A DNA stretch of 64,000 bases from Mesorhizobium loti R88b (GTDB lineage Bacteria; Pseudomonadota; Alphaproteobacteria; Rhizobiales; Rhizobiaceae), in assembly GCF_013170845.1 (NCBI RefSeq), contig NZ_CP033367.1, positions 4,527,001 to 4,591,000 of the forward strand, written 5' to 3'. The notes beneath the pieces are model-generated. The model searched no databases and was not told the origin of the DNA. It was given only the letters and a program-made list of their open reading frames with translations. The position numbers and the translations under genes are program-made. Every line of letters begins with the position of its first letter. Position 1 is the first letter of the stretch. Below, one piece after another: positions 9,502 to 17,681 of this stretch.

Positions 9502-9526
9502 GAACGGCTCTTCTATGAAGCCGTTC
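9502..9526. terminator. inverted repeat between convergent genes
   Basis: The 8-bp arms GAACGGCT (9502-9509) and AGCCGTTC (9519-9526) start 3 bases after the MBL gene stop. They overlap the 3' end of the convergent pseudogene. There is no strong T-run, so termination is inferred from position. Confidence 0.45.
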
Positions 9527-9964
9527 GGCTCTTTGGCCCGAATATCAGCAGCGTTCCGATCCGCTCGTAGCCCATGCGGGGATAAAGCAGCGCTCCGGCG
9601 TGCGTCGCCATCAGCACCGTGACCCACGGGCCCGGTCGTCGTGCAGCATTTTGGACATCAGCGCCTGGCCGATGCCGCGACGCCGGTGCGAAGGCTCGAC
9701 ATACATGTCCGCGCACCAGGTAGCGCCGATCGCGTCGACGCTGCGGACACGTCCAACGATATCGTCTCCGTCGACCGCCACATACTGGGAGAATGGCGCA
9801 CCGTCACCGAGCAGATCCGTTGCGATCGGCCGCCGGCGCATGATCTTTCCCAACTGCGCGGCCCGTTCGGCTGTTCGCACACGTTCGATGGAGACGACAG
9901 CTGGCGCGCTCGATCTGGATGCCAAGCCTATGAAAATCAACGGTAATTCCCATCCGCTGATCAA
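9513..9964 (-). pseudogene. GNAT family N-acetyltransferase, frameshifted
   Basis: The N-terminal part, read from 9964, carries the acetyl-CoA-binding motif (DMYVEPSHRRRGIGQALM), then runs into a stop near 9611 shortly after LHDDRARG. A second minus frame resumes exactly where expected (VTVLMATHAGALLYPRMGYE, then RIGTLLIFGPK) and ends at 9513. One missing base in the G run around 9625-9630 explains both pieces. Repaired, the protein would be about 150 residues, a normal GNAT length. The cause is either a genuine recent frameshift or a sequencing error in a homopolymer. The substrate is unknown. Confidence 0.75.
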
Positions 9965-10043
9965 TACGATAGTTCCATAATCTATCTTATGCGACTTTCG
10001 GACGTAGCAGCGGCTTTCGTATCACCTGACATTTGATGCGCCC

Positions 10044-10514
10044 TTACGCCGCCTCGAAGTTAGCTCGAGCGTCCATATATGCTGACGGGCTTGGGTCGCT
10101 TTTCATCATCGTCTTTCGCCAAGCCTCTTGCTCGGCGTTTATCAATGCCAATTCCCAAACACATGCGATAACAGGTCTCTTCACGGTGTCCATGGGCTCG
10201 ATGGCCGCATACAGCTTCCTGTATATATGCTGGCAAAGCACCGAGCCCTGTATCCACCAGTGGGCCGAGATGGAGACACCAAGCTCACCAAGATGAATGA
10301 TCACAAAGCCCATGCCATTGCCGTCGCCCTCGTCCGTCACGCGCGGTAGAACGTCCTGCTGGACGAATGACTGGGCCAGAGTCACCATCGGCCCATCGAC
10401 TTTTTTGTTATCCGCCACAAGACCATAGACTTTGAGCTTGAGACCACCGATGTCCCATTGGCCCAAATTCGAAACACCTCGTGGATGGTAGATCTCGATT
10501 GTTGCAGAGTTCAT
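10044..10514 (-). CDS. hypothetical protein, 156 residues
   Basis: The start is at the ATG at 10514 (MNSATIEIYHPRG), with GGAG about 10 bases upstream. The in-frame extension beyond it is low-complexity and probably not translated. The protein is soluble, with no signal peptide or transmembrane segment. Distinctive stretches are GQWDIGGLKLKVYGLV, GNGMGFVIIHLGELGVSISA, HWWIQGSVLCQHIYRK and CVWELALINAEQEAW. The mix of aromatic residues and beta-like strands suggests a small folded domain. I do not recognise an assigned function. It is divergent from the ureohydrolase gene at 10659 and could share its promoter region. Confidence 0.75.
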   Translation of the reverse strand: MNSATIEIYHPRGVSNLGQWDIGGLKLKVYGLVADNKKVDGPMVTLAQSFVQQDVLPRVTDEGDGNGMGFVIIHLGELGVSISAHWWIQGSVLCQHIYRKLYAAIEPMDTVKRPVIACVWELALINAEQEAWRKTMMKSDPSPSAYMDARANFEAA

Positions 10515-10658
10515 TGGGTTCACTCCAATCGGGAACTCAAAGTCTGACTTAGCCGCGACCGATCGATCTGCGCAAGCTCGACTTGCTGATGCCCGATTCG
10601 TCCTATGATGCAACTAGCCTGCCGTCGCGCTGGAACTCGTATTCGGGACCATCAAAGA

Positions 10659-11570
10659 ATGACCGCCTCACCTTCGTTTCTCGGCTTTCCCGATCGCCTC
10701 GCCGACGGCCGCACGCCTCGTGCGGTGATCTTCGGAGCCGGCCACGGCAGCACCTATCCCGGCAAGGACAGCAGCGGCTATGCCTTGGCGGCAGACGCGA
10801 TCCGCGCAGCCAGCAAGGATGATGCTCCGCTCGTCGAGCACTGGGATTTCGATCTCGGCGGCCCTCTGTTCGACGGCAAGTCGATCGCCTGCGTCGACGC
10901 CGGCGACATCTTGACCATCCTGCATGACAATGCCGGCAACCGGGCCCGGATCGAGGCGAAGACGCGCGAGGTTCTGTCCTTGCCTGCCGTGCCGATCCTG
11001 CTTGGTGGCGACGATTCCGTCGTCATTCCGTTCCTTGCCGGCTTTGCCGACCACGGACCGGTCTGGATCCTGCAGATCGACGCCCATATCGACTGGCGCG
11101 ACGAGGTGCATGGCGAACGCTACGGCTATTCGAGCCCGATGCGGCGAGCAAGCGAGATGCCGCATGTCGCCGGCATGGTACAGGTCGGCCTGCGCAGCGT
11201 CGGCAGCGCGCGCCGCGCTGAAATCGAAGCAGCGCAGCACTATGGCAGCCGTTTCGTAACGGCGCGTGAGGTTCATGCTCAAGGCGTGGAGGCCGCGCTC
11301 TGGCATATTCCGGAAGGCGCACGGGTCGTCGTCACCTTCGACTGCGACAGCCTCGACCCCGGCATCATGCCGGGCGTGGCGGCGCGTACGCCCGGCGGCC
11401 TTACCTATACGCAGGTCATCGACCTGATCGCGGGCCTCAGCAAGCGGGCCAGGATCGCGGGATTCGACCTTGTCGAACTCTATCCGCCTGCCGACATTGA
11501 CGGCCTGTCGGCGCTGGTCGCCGCGCGCATTCTCGTCAATGTGATCGGCACCATCGTCAGGCAGGTTTGA
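10659..11570 (+). CDS. ureohydrolase family protein (agmatinase/arginase-like)
   Basis: This encodes 303 residues from the ATG at 10659; a more upstream ATG at 10605 adds 18 unlikely residues. Ureohydrolases use two Mn ions to release urea from guanidino compounds such as agmatine, guanidinobutyrate or arginine. The metal motifs are visible: DAHIDWRD, and FDCDSLDPGIMPG with its three acidic ligands. The first motif, normally GGDHS, reads GGDDS (LLGGDDSVVIPF), replacing the usual His ligand by Asp. The C-terminal GFDLVELYPPADIDG matches the usual conserved glutamate region. The substrate cannot be read from sequence. The stop is 44 bases from the convergent ProC-like gene. Confidence 0.85.
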   Translation: MTASPSFLGFPDRLADGRTPRAVIFGAGHGSTYPGKDSSGYALAADAIRAASKDDAPLVEHWDFDLGGPLFDGKSIACVDAGDILTILHDNAGNRARIEAKTREVLSLPAVPILLGGDDSVVIPFLAGFADHGPVWILQIDAHIDWRDEVHGERYGYSSPMRRASEMPHVAGMVQVGLRSVGSARRAEIEAAQHYGSRFVTAREVHAQGVEAALWHIPEGARVVVTFDCDSLDPGIMPGVAARTPGGLTYTQVIDLIAGLSKRARIAGFDLVELYPPADIDGLSALVAARILVNVIGTIVRQV

Positions 11571-11614
11571 AACCCGCCTTCTCTTTTCCGGCAGTCAGGT
11601 CTGCAAGTGGCCTG

Positions 11615-12394
11615 TCATGTCGCGTCGGCCGTCGAAATGCGCCGATGGACGCTGTCCAGGCTGTCCGCCAGCGCATCGAAGACGTTGCGGGCCGTGAGTT
11701 CGTTCAGAACCTGCTCGTTGATGCCGCCACGGGTCGCATAATCCTGCGCCAGATGCGTGAAGTCGACGTCGGGCGCCGCCTCCGGGGCGTGTCCAAGCGC
11801 CTTGAACAGCGCCGCGATATAGTCGCGCCCCTTCCCATCTGGAACGTCATGCGCTTTCAGCCAGCGATGTATCGTATCGAGGTATTTGAAGTATGTCGCA
11901 TAGGTCGCGGTCACGACGCTCAACGCGTCGAACTCACTGGAACTCTCGACCTCGATCACCTTCCCCAGCCCGCCCAGCAACGCCGTCACGTCCTGATCGG
12001 GCGGGTAAATGATTGTTGCCCCCAGCCGGTGCGCGATCATCGGCATGGGAAGCGCTTTTGTCACGCGGCTCGCGGGCGCGGTCAGGCCGACTATTTCCTC
12101 CCGCGACAGCGTGGCGATCAGGCTGATGAGGTGATGGTCGCGCCGAAACTTCAATCCGGGCAGCACCTGGTGGGCAATTTGCGGCCGGACGGCCAGCATG
12201 ACGGTGTCGCATTCATCGAGCACCGCCTGATTGTCGGCGGCAACGCGCACCTTCGGAAAGCGGGATGCGAGATTCGTGGCGATCTCTTCGTTGCGAGGCG
12301 ACAACACCACCGAGACCGAATCGGCAGCGGCGGATTTGAGGCCGGTGACAATGGCGGCCGTGAGCGCACCCGTACCGATGAAGCCAAGTTTCAT
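11615..12394 (-). CDS. pyrroline-5-carboxylate reductase-like protein
   Basis: This encodes 259 residues from the ATG at 12394, which starts directly at the Rossmann motif (MKLGFIGTGALTAAIVTGL). The NADP-binding fold is followed by MLAVRPQIAHQVLPGL, the family VKP-type segment, and by a proline-reductase-like helical domain. That domain includes ALSVVTATYATYFKYLDTI where true ProC proteins carry a Ser/Thr-rich active-site helix. The C-terminal DYATRGGINEQVLNEL corresponds to the ProC motif in which Gly-Gly precedes a Thr or Asn. It likely reduces pyrroline-5-carboxylate or a related imine with NAD(P)H. The divergence suggests a paralogue rather than the main proline enzyme. Confidence 0.8.
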   Translation of the reverse strand: MKLGFIGTGALTAAIVTGLKSAAADSVSVVLSPRNEEIATNLASRFPKVRVAADNQAVLDECDTVMLAVRPQIAHQVLPGLKFRRDHHLISLIATLSREEIVGLTAPASRVTKALPMPMIAHRLGATIIYPPDQDVTALLGGLGKVIEVESSSEFDALSVVTATYATYFKYLDTIHRWLKAHDVPDGKGRDYIAALFKALGHAPEAAPDVDFTHLAQDYATRGGINEQVLNELTARNVFDALADSLDSVHRRISTADAT

Positions 12395-12432
12395 TTTGAT
12401 GTCCCACGGTTTTCCGTCTGGTCGTCCGCTGG

Positions 12433-13317
12433 TCACAACGGCCCCTGCTCCAGGCTGATCCGGTAGCTCAGCGACCGCTTCGCGCCCGGTTCGATCAGCA
12501 TCACGCCAAGTTTGTCGGTGAATTCGCCGTCGAAATCGGCCGGGCTTGCCACGCCGTGCCAGGGCTCGAGGCAGAGGAACGGCGCGCCGCCCGGCTTGGA
12601 CCAGATGCCGAGCTCCTCTGCTCCCTGCCATGACATTTCGATCGCCGGACCACGGTCGGCGGCGTAGCGTACGCTGGTGCTGGCGGGTCGATCCAGGATA
12701 ACGGCGTCGTCATCGAACAGCCGTTCGGACAGTGCAAGCGTCCTGCCTTCGATCGGTGTCGGCCGCGTCTCGGCGAGCAGAAGGCCGTCCTTCAGCCGAC
12801 GGATCGGTGCCGGCTCGTCATTGGCAAAGGTCAGCCGATAGGCCTGCTTGGACAATTCCGGCAGCAAGGGCCAGTTGAATGCCGGATGCGCGCCGACCGA
12901 GGCCGGTAACGGCTCGTCACCGGTGTTGGTGACCTCCAGGGCCACGCCAAGCTGCCGGCGGCTCAACGTGTAGGTGACGGCAAAGCGAAAGGCGCAGGGG
13001 TAGTGCGCGCGCGTGTCGGCGTCGTCGGTCAGCACCAGCGTACAGGACCGAGGCCCCCTCTCCGCCCAGGCAAAAGGCTTGTCGCGCGCGAAGCCGTGCT
13101 GCGTCATCGGATAGGTCTTGCCGCGATGGCGCAGTTGGTCGCCCTTCAGCCGGCCGACGATCGGAAACAGCACCGGCGAATGGCGCCGCCACTCTGGCCC
13201 GGCTTGCCACAAGTACTCAAATCCCTGCGCGTCTTGCAGCGAGACCAGTTCGGCGCCCTGCCCGACTATGACAGCCGAAATGCCGTCGCCATGAAGCGTC
13301 TGGCTGTCCTGTGCCAC
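12433..13317 (-). CDS. aldose 1-epimerase family protein
   Basis: This encodes about 294 residues, starting at GTG 13317 (VAQDSQTLHG). Upstream in-frame sequence up to 13440 is less protein-like. The galactose-mutarotase-like beta-sandwich is recognisable from FEYLWQAGPEWRRHSPVLFP, PMTQHGFARDKPF (the His-containing motif), SVGAHPAFNWPL (the second His) and the C-terminal PFLCLEPWHGVA with the catalytic-type Glu. Members interconvert alpha and beta anomers of aldoses or act on sugar phosphates. The gene sits 38 bases upstream of the ProC-like gene on the same strand and is probably co-transcribed with it. Confidence 0.85.
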   Translation of the reverse strand: MAQDSQTLHGDGISAVIVGQGAELVSLQDAQGFEYLWQAGPEWRRHSPVLFPIVGRLKGDQLRHRGKTYPMTQHGFARDKPFAWAERGPRSCTLVLTDDADTRAHYPCAFRFAVTYTLSRRQLGVALEVTNTGDEPLPASVGAHPAFNWPLLPELSKQAYRLTFANDEPAPIRRLKDGLLLAETRPTPIEGRTLALSERLFDDDAVILDRPASTSVRYAADRGPAIEMSWQGAEELGIWSKPGGAPFLCLEPWHGVASPADFDGEFTDKLGVMLIEPGAKRSLSYRISLEQGPL

Positions 13318-13410
13318 ATGTCCTCGCTGTGTTTGATGCAGGTTCGGTGGGCAGACTAGCAAAAGCTCTTGGGGACTCAAGGTGTGGACGGGCGTTGCCG
13401 AAACGAATTG

Positions 13411-13472
13411 TGGCCGGAGGATCTCTCCTCCGGCCACCACCTCTCCGCATCAAGGGCGAGAACCCCGCCCTT
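13411..13472 (-). terminator. tandem hairpins downstream of the Bax-inhibitor-1 gene
   Basis: There is a perfect 11-bp stem with a 4-base loop (TGGCCGGAGGA 13411-13421, TCCTCCGGCCA 13426-13436). A second 7-bp stem follows (AAGGGCG 13452-13458, CGCCCTT 13466-13472). They start about 20 bases beyond the stop of the leftward gene. Neither has a strong T-run, so the terminator role is inferred from position. Confidence 0.5.
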
Positions 13473-13490
13473 GCCCACAGCGGATAGTCG

Positions 13491-14207
13491 TTACTCCCGC
13501 TCGCCGGTGAAGTTCAGCAGCAGCTGGAAGATGTTGATGAAGTTCAGATAGAGCGAGAAGGCGCCGAAGACGGCCAGTTTCTGCCGCGATTCCGCGTCGA
13601 AATTCTCGGCATACTGTTCCTTGATCGTCTGCGTGTCCCAGGCCGTCAGGCCGATGAAGACGGCGATGCCGATCACCGAAATGGCGAACTGCAGCGCCGT
13701 CGAGCCGAGGAAGATGTTGACGATGCTGGCGATCACCACGCCGATCAGGCCCATGATCAGGAACGACGAGAACTGCGTCAGGTCGCGCTTCGTCGTGTAG
13801 CCATAGAGGCTGGTCGCGCCGAACATGGTGGCGGCGATGAAGAAGGTGCGCGCGATGCTGGTGCCGGTGAAGACCAGGAACACGGAGGCGAGCGACAGGC
13901 CCATGACCGCGCAGAAGGCCCAGAACATCGCCTGGGCGCTGGCCGCCGACATTGTCTGCATCTTGAACGAAAACAGCAGGACGAAGGCGAGCGGCGCCAG
14001 CATCACCACATATTTCAGCGGGCTGGAGAAGATCGGCACGTAAAGCGCCGGCGTCGACGACACCAGGAAGGCGACCAGGCCGGTGACCACCAGGCCAAGG
14101 CCCATATAGTTGTAAACGCGCAGCATGTGCTGGCGCAGGCCCTCGTCGAAGACGGCTCCGGTTTGGGCGCCGGTGCCAACGCGATATCCCAGATTGGGCG
14201 TGTTCAT
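13491..14207 (-). CDS. Bax inhibitor-1/YccA family membrane protein
   Basis: This encodes 238 residues with about seven hydrophobic segments after a ~25-residue cytoplasmic N-terminus. The family signature lies in TSLYGYTTKRDLTQFSSFLI and the C-terminal FIGLTAWDTQTIKEQYAENF, followed by a final helix. Bacterial relatives are inner-membrane proteins, some of them pH-sensitive calcium leak channels, and YccA modulates FtsH. The start has an ideal ribosome-binding site (AAAGGAG). It follows the anti-sigma gene by 23 bases, so it may belong to the sigma-factor operon. Alphaproteobacterial genes of this family (ybhL) often carry a small conserved leader; the short space here could hold only a compact one. 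Confidence 0.9.
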   Translation of the reverse strand: MNTPNLGYRVGTGAQTGAVFDEGLRQHMLRVYNYMGLGLVVTGLVAFLVSSTPALYVPIFSSPLKYVVMLAPLAFVLLFSFKMQTMSAASAQAMFWAFCAVMGLSLASVFLVFTGTSIARTFFIAATMFGATSLYGYTTKRDLTQFSSFLIMGLIGVVIASIVNIFLGSTALQFAISVIGIAVFIGLTAWDTQTIKEQYAENFDAESRQKLAVFGAFSLYLNFINIFQLLLNFTGERE

Positions 14208-14230
14208 TTGCAGTCTCCTTTATGGATCGG

Positions 14231-15004
14231 TCAGTAAAGCGTTTTGGCGAGCGTCTCGGCGGCGCGGTCGAGGTCATGGACCCCGCTCTTGGCGACCACC
14301 GCATAGGCGACCTCGCCGATCTGGAAATAGGCAGCGGAAATATCGCCCGAGGGTGCGACGGTCGGCTTGACCACGTCGAAGGTTCCCGGCCGGATCGCAA
14401 ACAGCGACACCAGGCCCATGTCCTTGGTGTCGACAGCCATCTCGACGCTCGGGCCGAAGCGCGATGGATAGATCTGCACGTCGCGGACCTTCCAGTCCTT
14501 GGGCAGCGACGGCATGACGATCGCGGTCGCCGCACGGATCTCGCCGGCATTGTAATTGGGCGCTTCCGGCTGCGAGGGCATGGTTTCGCGCACCAGCGTC
14601 GTCCTGTGTGCGCGCACCGCCTCGTCGACATAAGCGGGCGGCTGCGGTGAAGCGACGACCTTGGTCACCGACATCGGCCCGATGATGCCGTTCGCCAGCC
14701 AGCCGGCGGCAACGAAAGCGGCAACCGCGGCAGCGCGCTGCAAAACGCCGAAGATGCGGCCCCGCGCCAGCCCCCTCTCCAGCCTTCGCGCTGCGTCTGC
14801 GGTCGCCGGCCGCGCCATGCCTTTGGAGCCGGCGAGCGCCACGCGCAGTTCATCGCGGGTCCGCAGATCCGACATCACGCGCGCGGCGGTCTCTGGACGG
14901 GTCGACAGGAATGCCTCGACCTCGATGCGGCGGGTGACATCCAGCTGGTCGTCGACATAGGCGTCGAGGTCGGCGTCGGTCACCGGGTCGACAAGAGCGC
15001 TCAT
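14231..15004 (-). CDS. anti-sigma factor, single-pass membrane protein
   Basis: This encodes 257 residues. The N-terminus (DADLDAYVDDQLDVTRRIEV) has the form of a short anti-sigma cytoplasmic domain, without the His/Cys zinc motif of ZAS types. One transmembrane segment lies at about 88-108 (AAAVAAFVAAGWLANGIIG), followed by a ~145-residue periplasmic domain with a repeated strand pattern. The gene overlaps the sigma-factor stop by 4 bases (ATGA), the usual arrangement for a membrane regulator sequestering its cognate ECF factor. The signal that releases the sigma factor cannot be read from sequence. Confidence 0.82.
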   Translation of the reverse strand: MSALVDPVTDADLDAYVDDQLDVTRRIEVEAFLSTRPETAARVMSDLRTRDELRVALAGSKGMARPATADAARRLERGLARGRIFGVLQRAAAVAAFVAAGWLANGIIGPMSVTKVVASPQPPAYVDEAVRAHRTTLVRETMPSQPEAPNYNAGEIRAATAIVMPSLPKDWKVRDVQIYPSRFGPSVEMAVDTKDMGLVSLFAIRPGTFDVVKPTVAPSGDISAAYFQIGEVAYAVVAKSGVHDLDRAAETLAKTLY

Positions 15005-15552
15005 GGCTCACCTCCCACAATCCTGAGATGATTCTTGCCTCGCACTGGGGCGGCGTCTTCCATCTGGCGCAAGGCGGCGCGTGCCCTGCCGATGCGCGAC
15101 ATCAGCGTACCCAGCGGCACGCCGGTGGCATTGGCCGCCTGTTGATAGGAAAGCCCTTCGATGGCGACCAGATGCAGCGCCGAACGCTGTTCTTCCGGCA
15201 GTTTGAAAAAGGCGTCCCGCACCTGCGCCAGGCGCACCGAATGCTCCTGTGGCGCCGGCGTGCTGGCATCGGCAAGGTATCCGGCCTGTTCGACGCGCGC
15301 CGCTTCCGAGCGGCGCGAGCGCATGCGGTCGACAAACGCGTTGTGAACGATAGACAGCAGCCAGGCTCGCAGGTTTCCGCCCGAGCGGAAGGTGCCGCGC
15401 CGTTCATAGGCGCGCACCAGCGAGTCATGCACCAGATCCTCGGCGTCAGCACTGTCGCGCGTCAGCGACTGTGCGTAGCGGCGTAGCGATCCGAGCTGTC
15501 CTATGATGTCAAAGCGTGGCATCGACCGTTTCATGTCCTGTTTACGGAGCAT
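15001..15552 (-). CDS. ECF RNA polymerase sigma factor
   Basis: This encodes 183 residues. Region 2 is clear (SLTRDSADAEDLVHDSLVRA, then NLRAWLLSIVHNAFVDRMRS). Region 4 contains the helix-turn-helix (LPEEQRSALHLVAIEGLSYQ then VPLGTLMSRIGRARAALRQ). Region 3 is absent, as expected for the ECF group. It directs RNA polymerase to a dedicated stress or envelope regulon. There is no NepR or PhyR nearby, so it is not the general stress factor EcfG. Later in-frame ATGs at 15534 and 15522 are possible starts, since none has a strong ribosome-binding site. The following anti-sigma gene is translationally coupled. Confidence 0.9.
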   Translation of the reverse strand: MLRKQDMKRSMPRFDIIGQLGSLRRYAQSLTRDSADAEDLVHDSLVRAYERRGTFRSGGNLRAWLLSIVHNAFVDRMRSRRSEAARVEQAGYLADASTPAPQEHSVRLAQVRDAFFKLPEEQRSALHLVAIEGLSYQQAANATGVPLGTLMSRIGRARAALRQMEDAAPVRGKNHLRIVGGEP

Positions 15553-15642
15553 GTGGGGCTTTTAATCCCGACCCGTGCCATTTTTCTTTGGCGGGTTCGC
15601 CGAAAGGGGCGCGTTTGCCAGTACCCTCGCCCAGCCTGGCCC

Positions 15643-16236
15643 TCAGGGGCGCAGTGTTTTCGACGGTTTGGGCGTCGTTACACCGCAGGCGCGCAAAACC
15701 CACCTACGACCGTCGCTGCGAAAATCGGTGACGCTCAGTGGCTCGACGTCGATCTTCCAACTGGCGGCAAGCGGCGCGCCGAGGACGTGCAGGATCGCTG
15801 TGCGAATGACGCTGGCATGGGTCAGCGCGATCGTGTGGCCACGCTCGGCGATCAATCGGTCCATGAAGCCGGAGGAACGACGAGCAACGTCGGCCACCGA
15901 CTCGCCGCCATGCGGCGCTGCATTGGGGTCGGTGAGCCAGGCGGCTATGCCCTCGGGCTGCTCCGCCTGGACTTCCTCAAAACTCCGGCCGGCCCAGCGG
16001 CCGTGATCCTGGTCCGCCAGAAGCGGTTCGACCGATGCTTCGAGCGCCAGCGCCGAGGCGGTCTGGCGGGCGCGAAGCGCCGGCGCCATCCACACCCGGT
16101 CGGCGCGACGCAGCGTCCCGCGCATCGCCTTCGCCAGTGCCAGCGATCGCGGCTCCAGCGGCTCGTCCCCCGGGAATGCACCTTTCCGGGTCGCGGCCGT
16201 GGCGCCGTTGCAGATCATCGTCAGCCGTACCAGCAT
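15643..16236 (-). CDS. histidine phosphatase superfamily protein with altered catalytic motif
   Basis: This encodes 197 residues with the phosphoglycerate-mutase-like fold: RRADRVWMAPALRARQTASA (second Arg region), EPLLADQDHGRWAGRSFEEV, PHGGESVADVARRSSGFM and ALTHASVIRTAILHVLG (second catalytic His). The N-terminal RHG box that supplies the phosphorylated His reads C-N-G (LTMICNGATAATR), so the nucleophile His is Asn. The rest of the fold is intact and the reading frame is unbroken. Close relatives are annotated as phosphatases of small sugar phosphates. This copy may be inactive, bind without cleaving, or have another nucleophile. Confidence 0.8.
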   Translation of the reverse strand: MLVRLTMICNGATAATRKGAFPGDEPLEPRSLALAKAMRGTLRRADRVWMAPALRARQTASALALEASVEPLLADQDHGRWAGRSFEEVQAEQPEGIAAWLTDPNAAPHGGESVADVARRSSGFMDRLIAERGHTIALTHASVIRTAILHVLGAPLAASWKIDVEPLSVTDFRSDGRRWVLRACGVTTPKPSKTLRP

Positions 16237-16416
16237 GAAGCAGTCATCCCTAAGCCGCTTTCGAAGCGGCGCATCCGCTGCGATTTAGAATAGCGGCTAT
16301 CGTTTCGATCGAAAGGCCACACCCTTGGGCACCGCCTCCTGTTTCGCATAACTAAAAGCGCTGGTGCATCACGTCCGATTTGCGTATCACTCCGCCGCGC
16401 CAATGGAACCATAGCG

Positions 16417-17601
16417 ATGTTCGAAGACCTGCAGCCTGCTCCCGCCGACAAGATTCTGGCATTGATCGGTCTCTATCGCGCCGACCCACGCACCAACAAG
16501 GTCGACCTCGGCGTCGGCGTGTATAAGGATCGCGACGGTAAGACGCCGGTCATGCGCGCCGTGCGCGAGGCCGAAAAGCGGCTGTTCAATAGCCAGGACA
16601 CCAAGACTTATCTCGGACTTGCCGGCGACACCGGCTTCAACACGGTGATGGCCAAGCTCGCCTTCGGCCCCGGCGCCGATATGACGCGCATCCGGGCAGC
16701 ACAAGCGCCCGGCGGCTCCGGCGCGTTGCGGCTGGTGGCGGAGTTGCTGAAGCGGACGCGTTCTGACGCGACCGTCTGGCTGTCGGACCCGACCTGGCCG
16801 AACCACATGCCGGTGATGCGCGCTGCCGGCCTGCAGATCCGTGAATATCCCTATTTCGATGCGGCCTCGGGTGCGGTTCGCTTCGACGACATGCTCGCGG
16901 CATTGCGGACGGCCAGCAGCGGCGATGTGGTGCTGCTGCATGGCTGCTGCCACAACCCGACCGGCGCCAACCTGGATGCGGCGCAGTGGGAGGCTGTCAC
17001 TGACCTCCTCGTTGAGCGCGGCCTGCTGCCATTTGTCGACATCGCCTATCAGGGCTTTGGCGACGGCCTCGAGGCCGACGCCCTCGGCTTGCGGCTGCTG
17101 GCGGCCAAAGTTCCAGAAATGGTCGTTGCGTCGAGCTGCTCGAAGAATTTCGCCGTCTACCGCGATCGTGTCGGTGCGGCGATGGTCCTGGCCAGGGACG
17201 CCGCCCAGGCTGATGTGGCGATGAGCCAGATGCTGTCAGCGGCGCGCGCCATGTATTCGATGCCGCCGGACCATGGTGCTGCCGCGGTGCGCATCGTGCT
17301 CGAAGACGCCGTCTTGCGTGCGGACTGGGAAGCCGAGCTGGAAGAGATGCGCCTGCGCATGCTGAGGCTTCGCGTGGCTTTCGCCGAGGCACTGCGCCGG
17401 CAGTCCAACTCCGACCGCTTCGATTTCGTCGCCAGCCATCGCGGCATGTTCTCGCGGCTCGGCCTCACGGAAGCGCAGGTCGAGCGGCTGCGGGCCGAGC
17501 ATGGCGTCTATATGGTCGGCGACAGCCGCATCAATGTCGCCGGACTGCCCGAGGACGGCATGGATGACCTCGCCAAGGCGATCGTTTCCGTACTCGACTG
17601 A
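16417..17601 (+). CDS. class I PLP aminotransferase (aspartate/aromatic type)
   Basis: This encodes 394 residues with the E. coli AspC/TyrB-type architecture. The N-terminus is LQPAPADKILALIGLYRADP then KVDLGVGVYKDRDG. The PLP-phosphate-binding segment follows (AQAPGGSGALRLVAELLK), then LLHGCCHNPTGANLD, the Asp/Tyr region FVDIAYQGFGDG, and the Schiff-base lysine in SSCSKNFAVYRDRVGA. It transfers amino groups between glutamate and oxaloacetate or aromatic keto acids in the cytoplasm. It stands alone, divergent from the histidine phosphatase gene. The 180-base gap between them carries a small hairpin (CCGCTTTCGAAGCGG). Confidence 0.9.
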   Translation: MFEDLQPAPADKILALIGLYRADPRTNKVDLGVGVYKDRDGKTPVMRAVREAEKRLFNSQDTKTYLGLAGDTGFNTVMAKLAFGPGADMTRIRAAQAPGGSGALRLVAELLKRTRSDATVWLSDPTWPNHMPVMRAAGLQIREYPYFDAASGAVRFDDMLAALRTASSGDVVLLHGCCHNPTGANLDAAQWEAVTDLLVERGLLPFVDIAYQGFGDGLEADALGLRLLAAKVPEMVVASSCSKNFAVYRDRVGAAMVLARDAAQADVAMSQMLSAARAMYSMPPDHGAAAVRIVLEDAVLRADWEAELEEMRLRMLRLRVAFAEALRRQSNSDRFDFVASHRGMFSRLGLTEAQVERLRAEHGVYMVGDSRINVAGLPEDGMDDLAKAIVSVLD

Positions 17602-17661
17602 AGCGGTTCACCTGTGGACAAGGCTCCCTCGCCGGCTGACAGCGTTGGCCGCGCGTCGGGC

Positions 17662-17680
17662 CGCAGGATAGCATCCTGCG
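17662..17680 (+). promoter_or_regulatory. hairpin covering the mazG ribosome-binding site
   Basis: A perfect 8-bp stem with a 3-base loop (CGCAGGAT 17662-17669, ATCCTGCG 17673-17680) ends one base before the mazG ATG. The likely Shine-Dalgarno sequence (GCAGGA) is in the 5' arm, so folding would hide it. Confidence 0.55.
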
Positions 17681-17681
17681 T

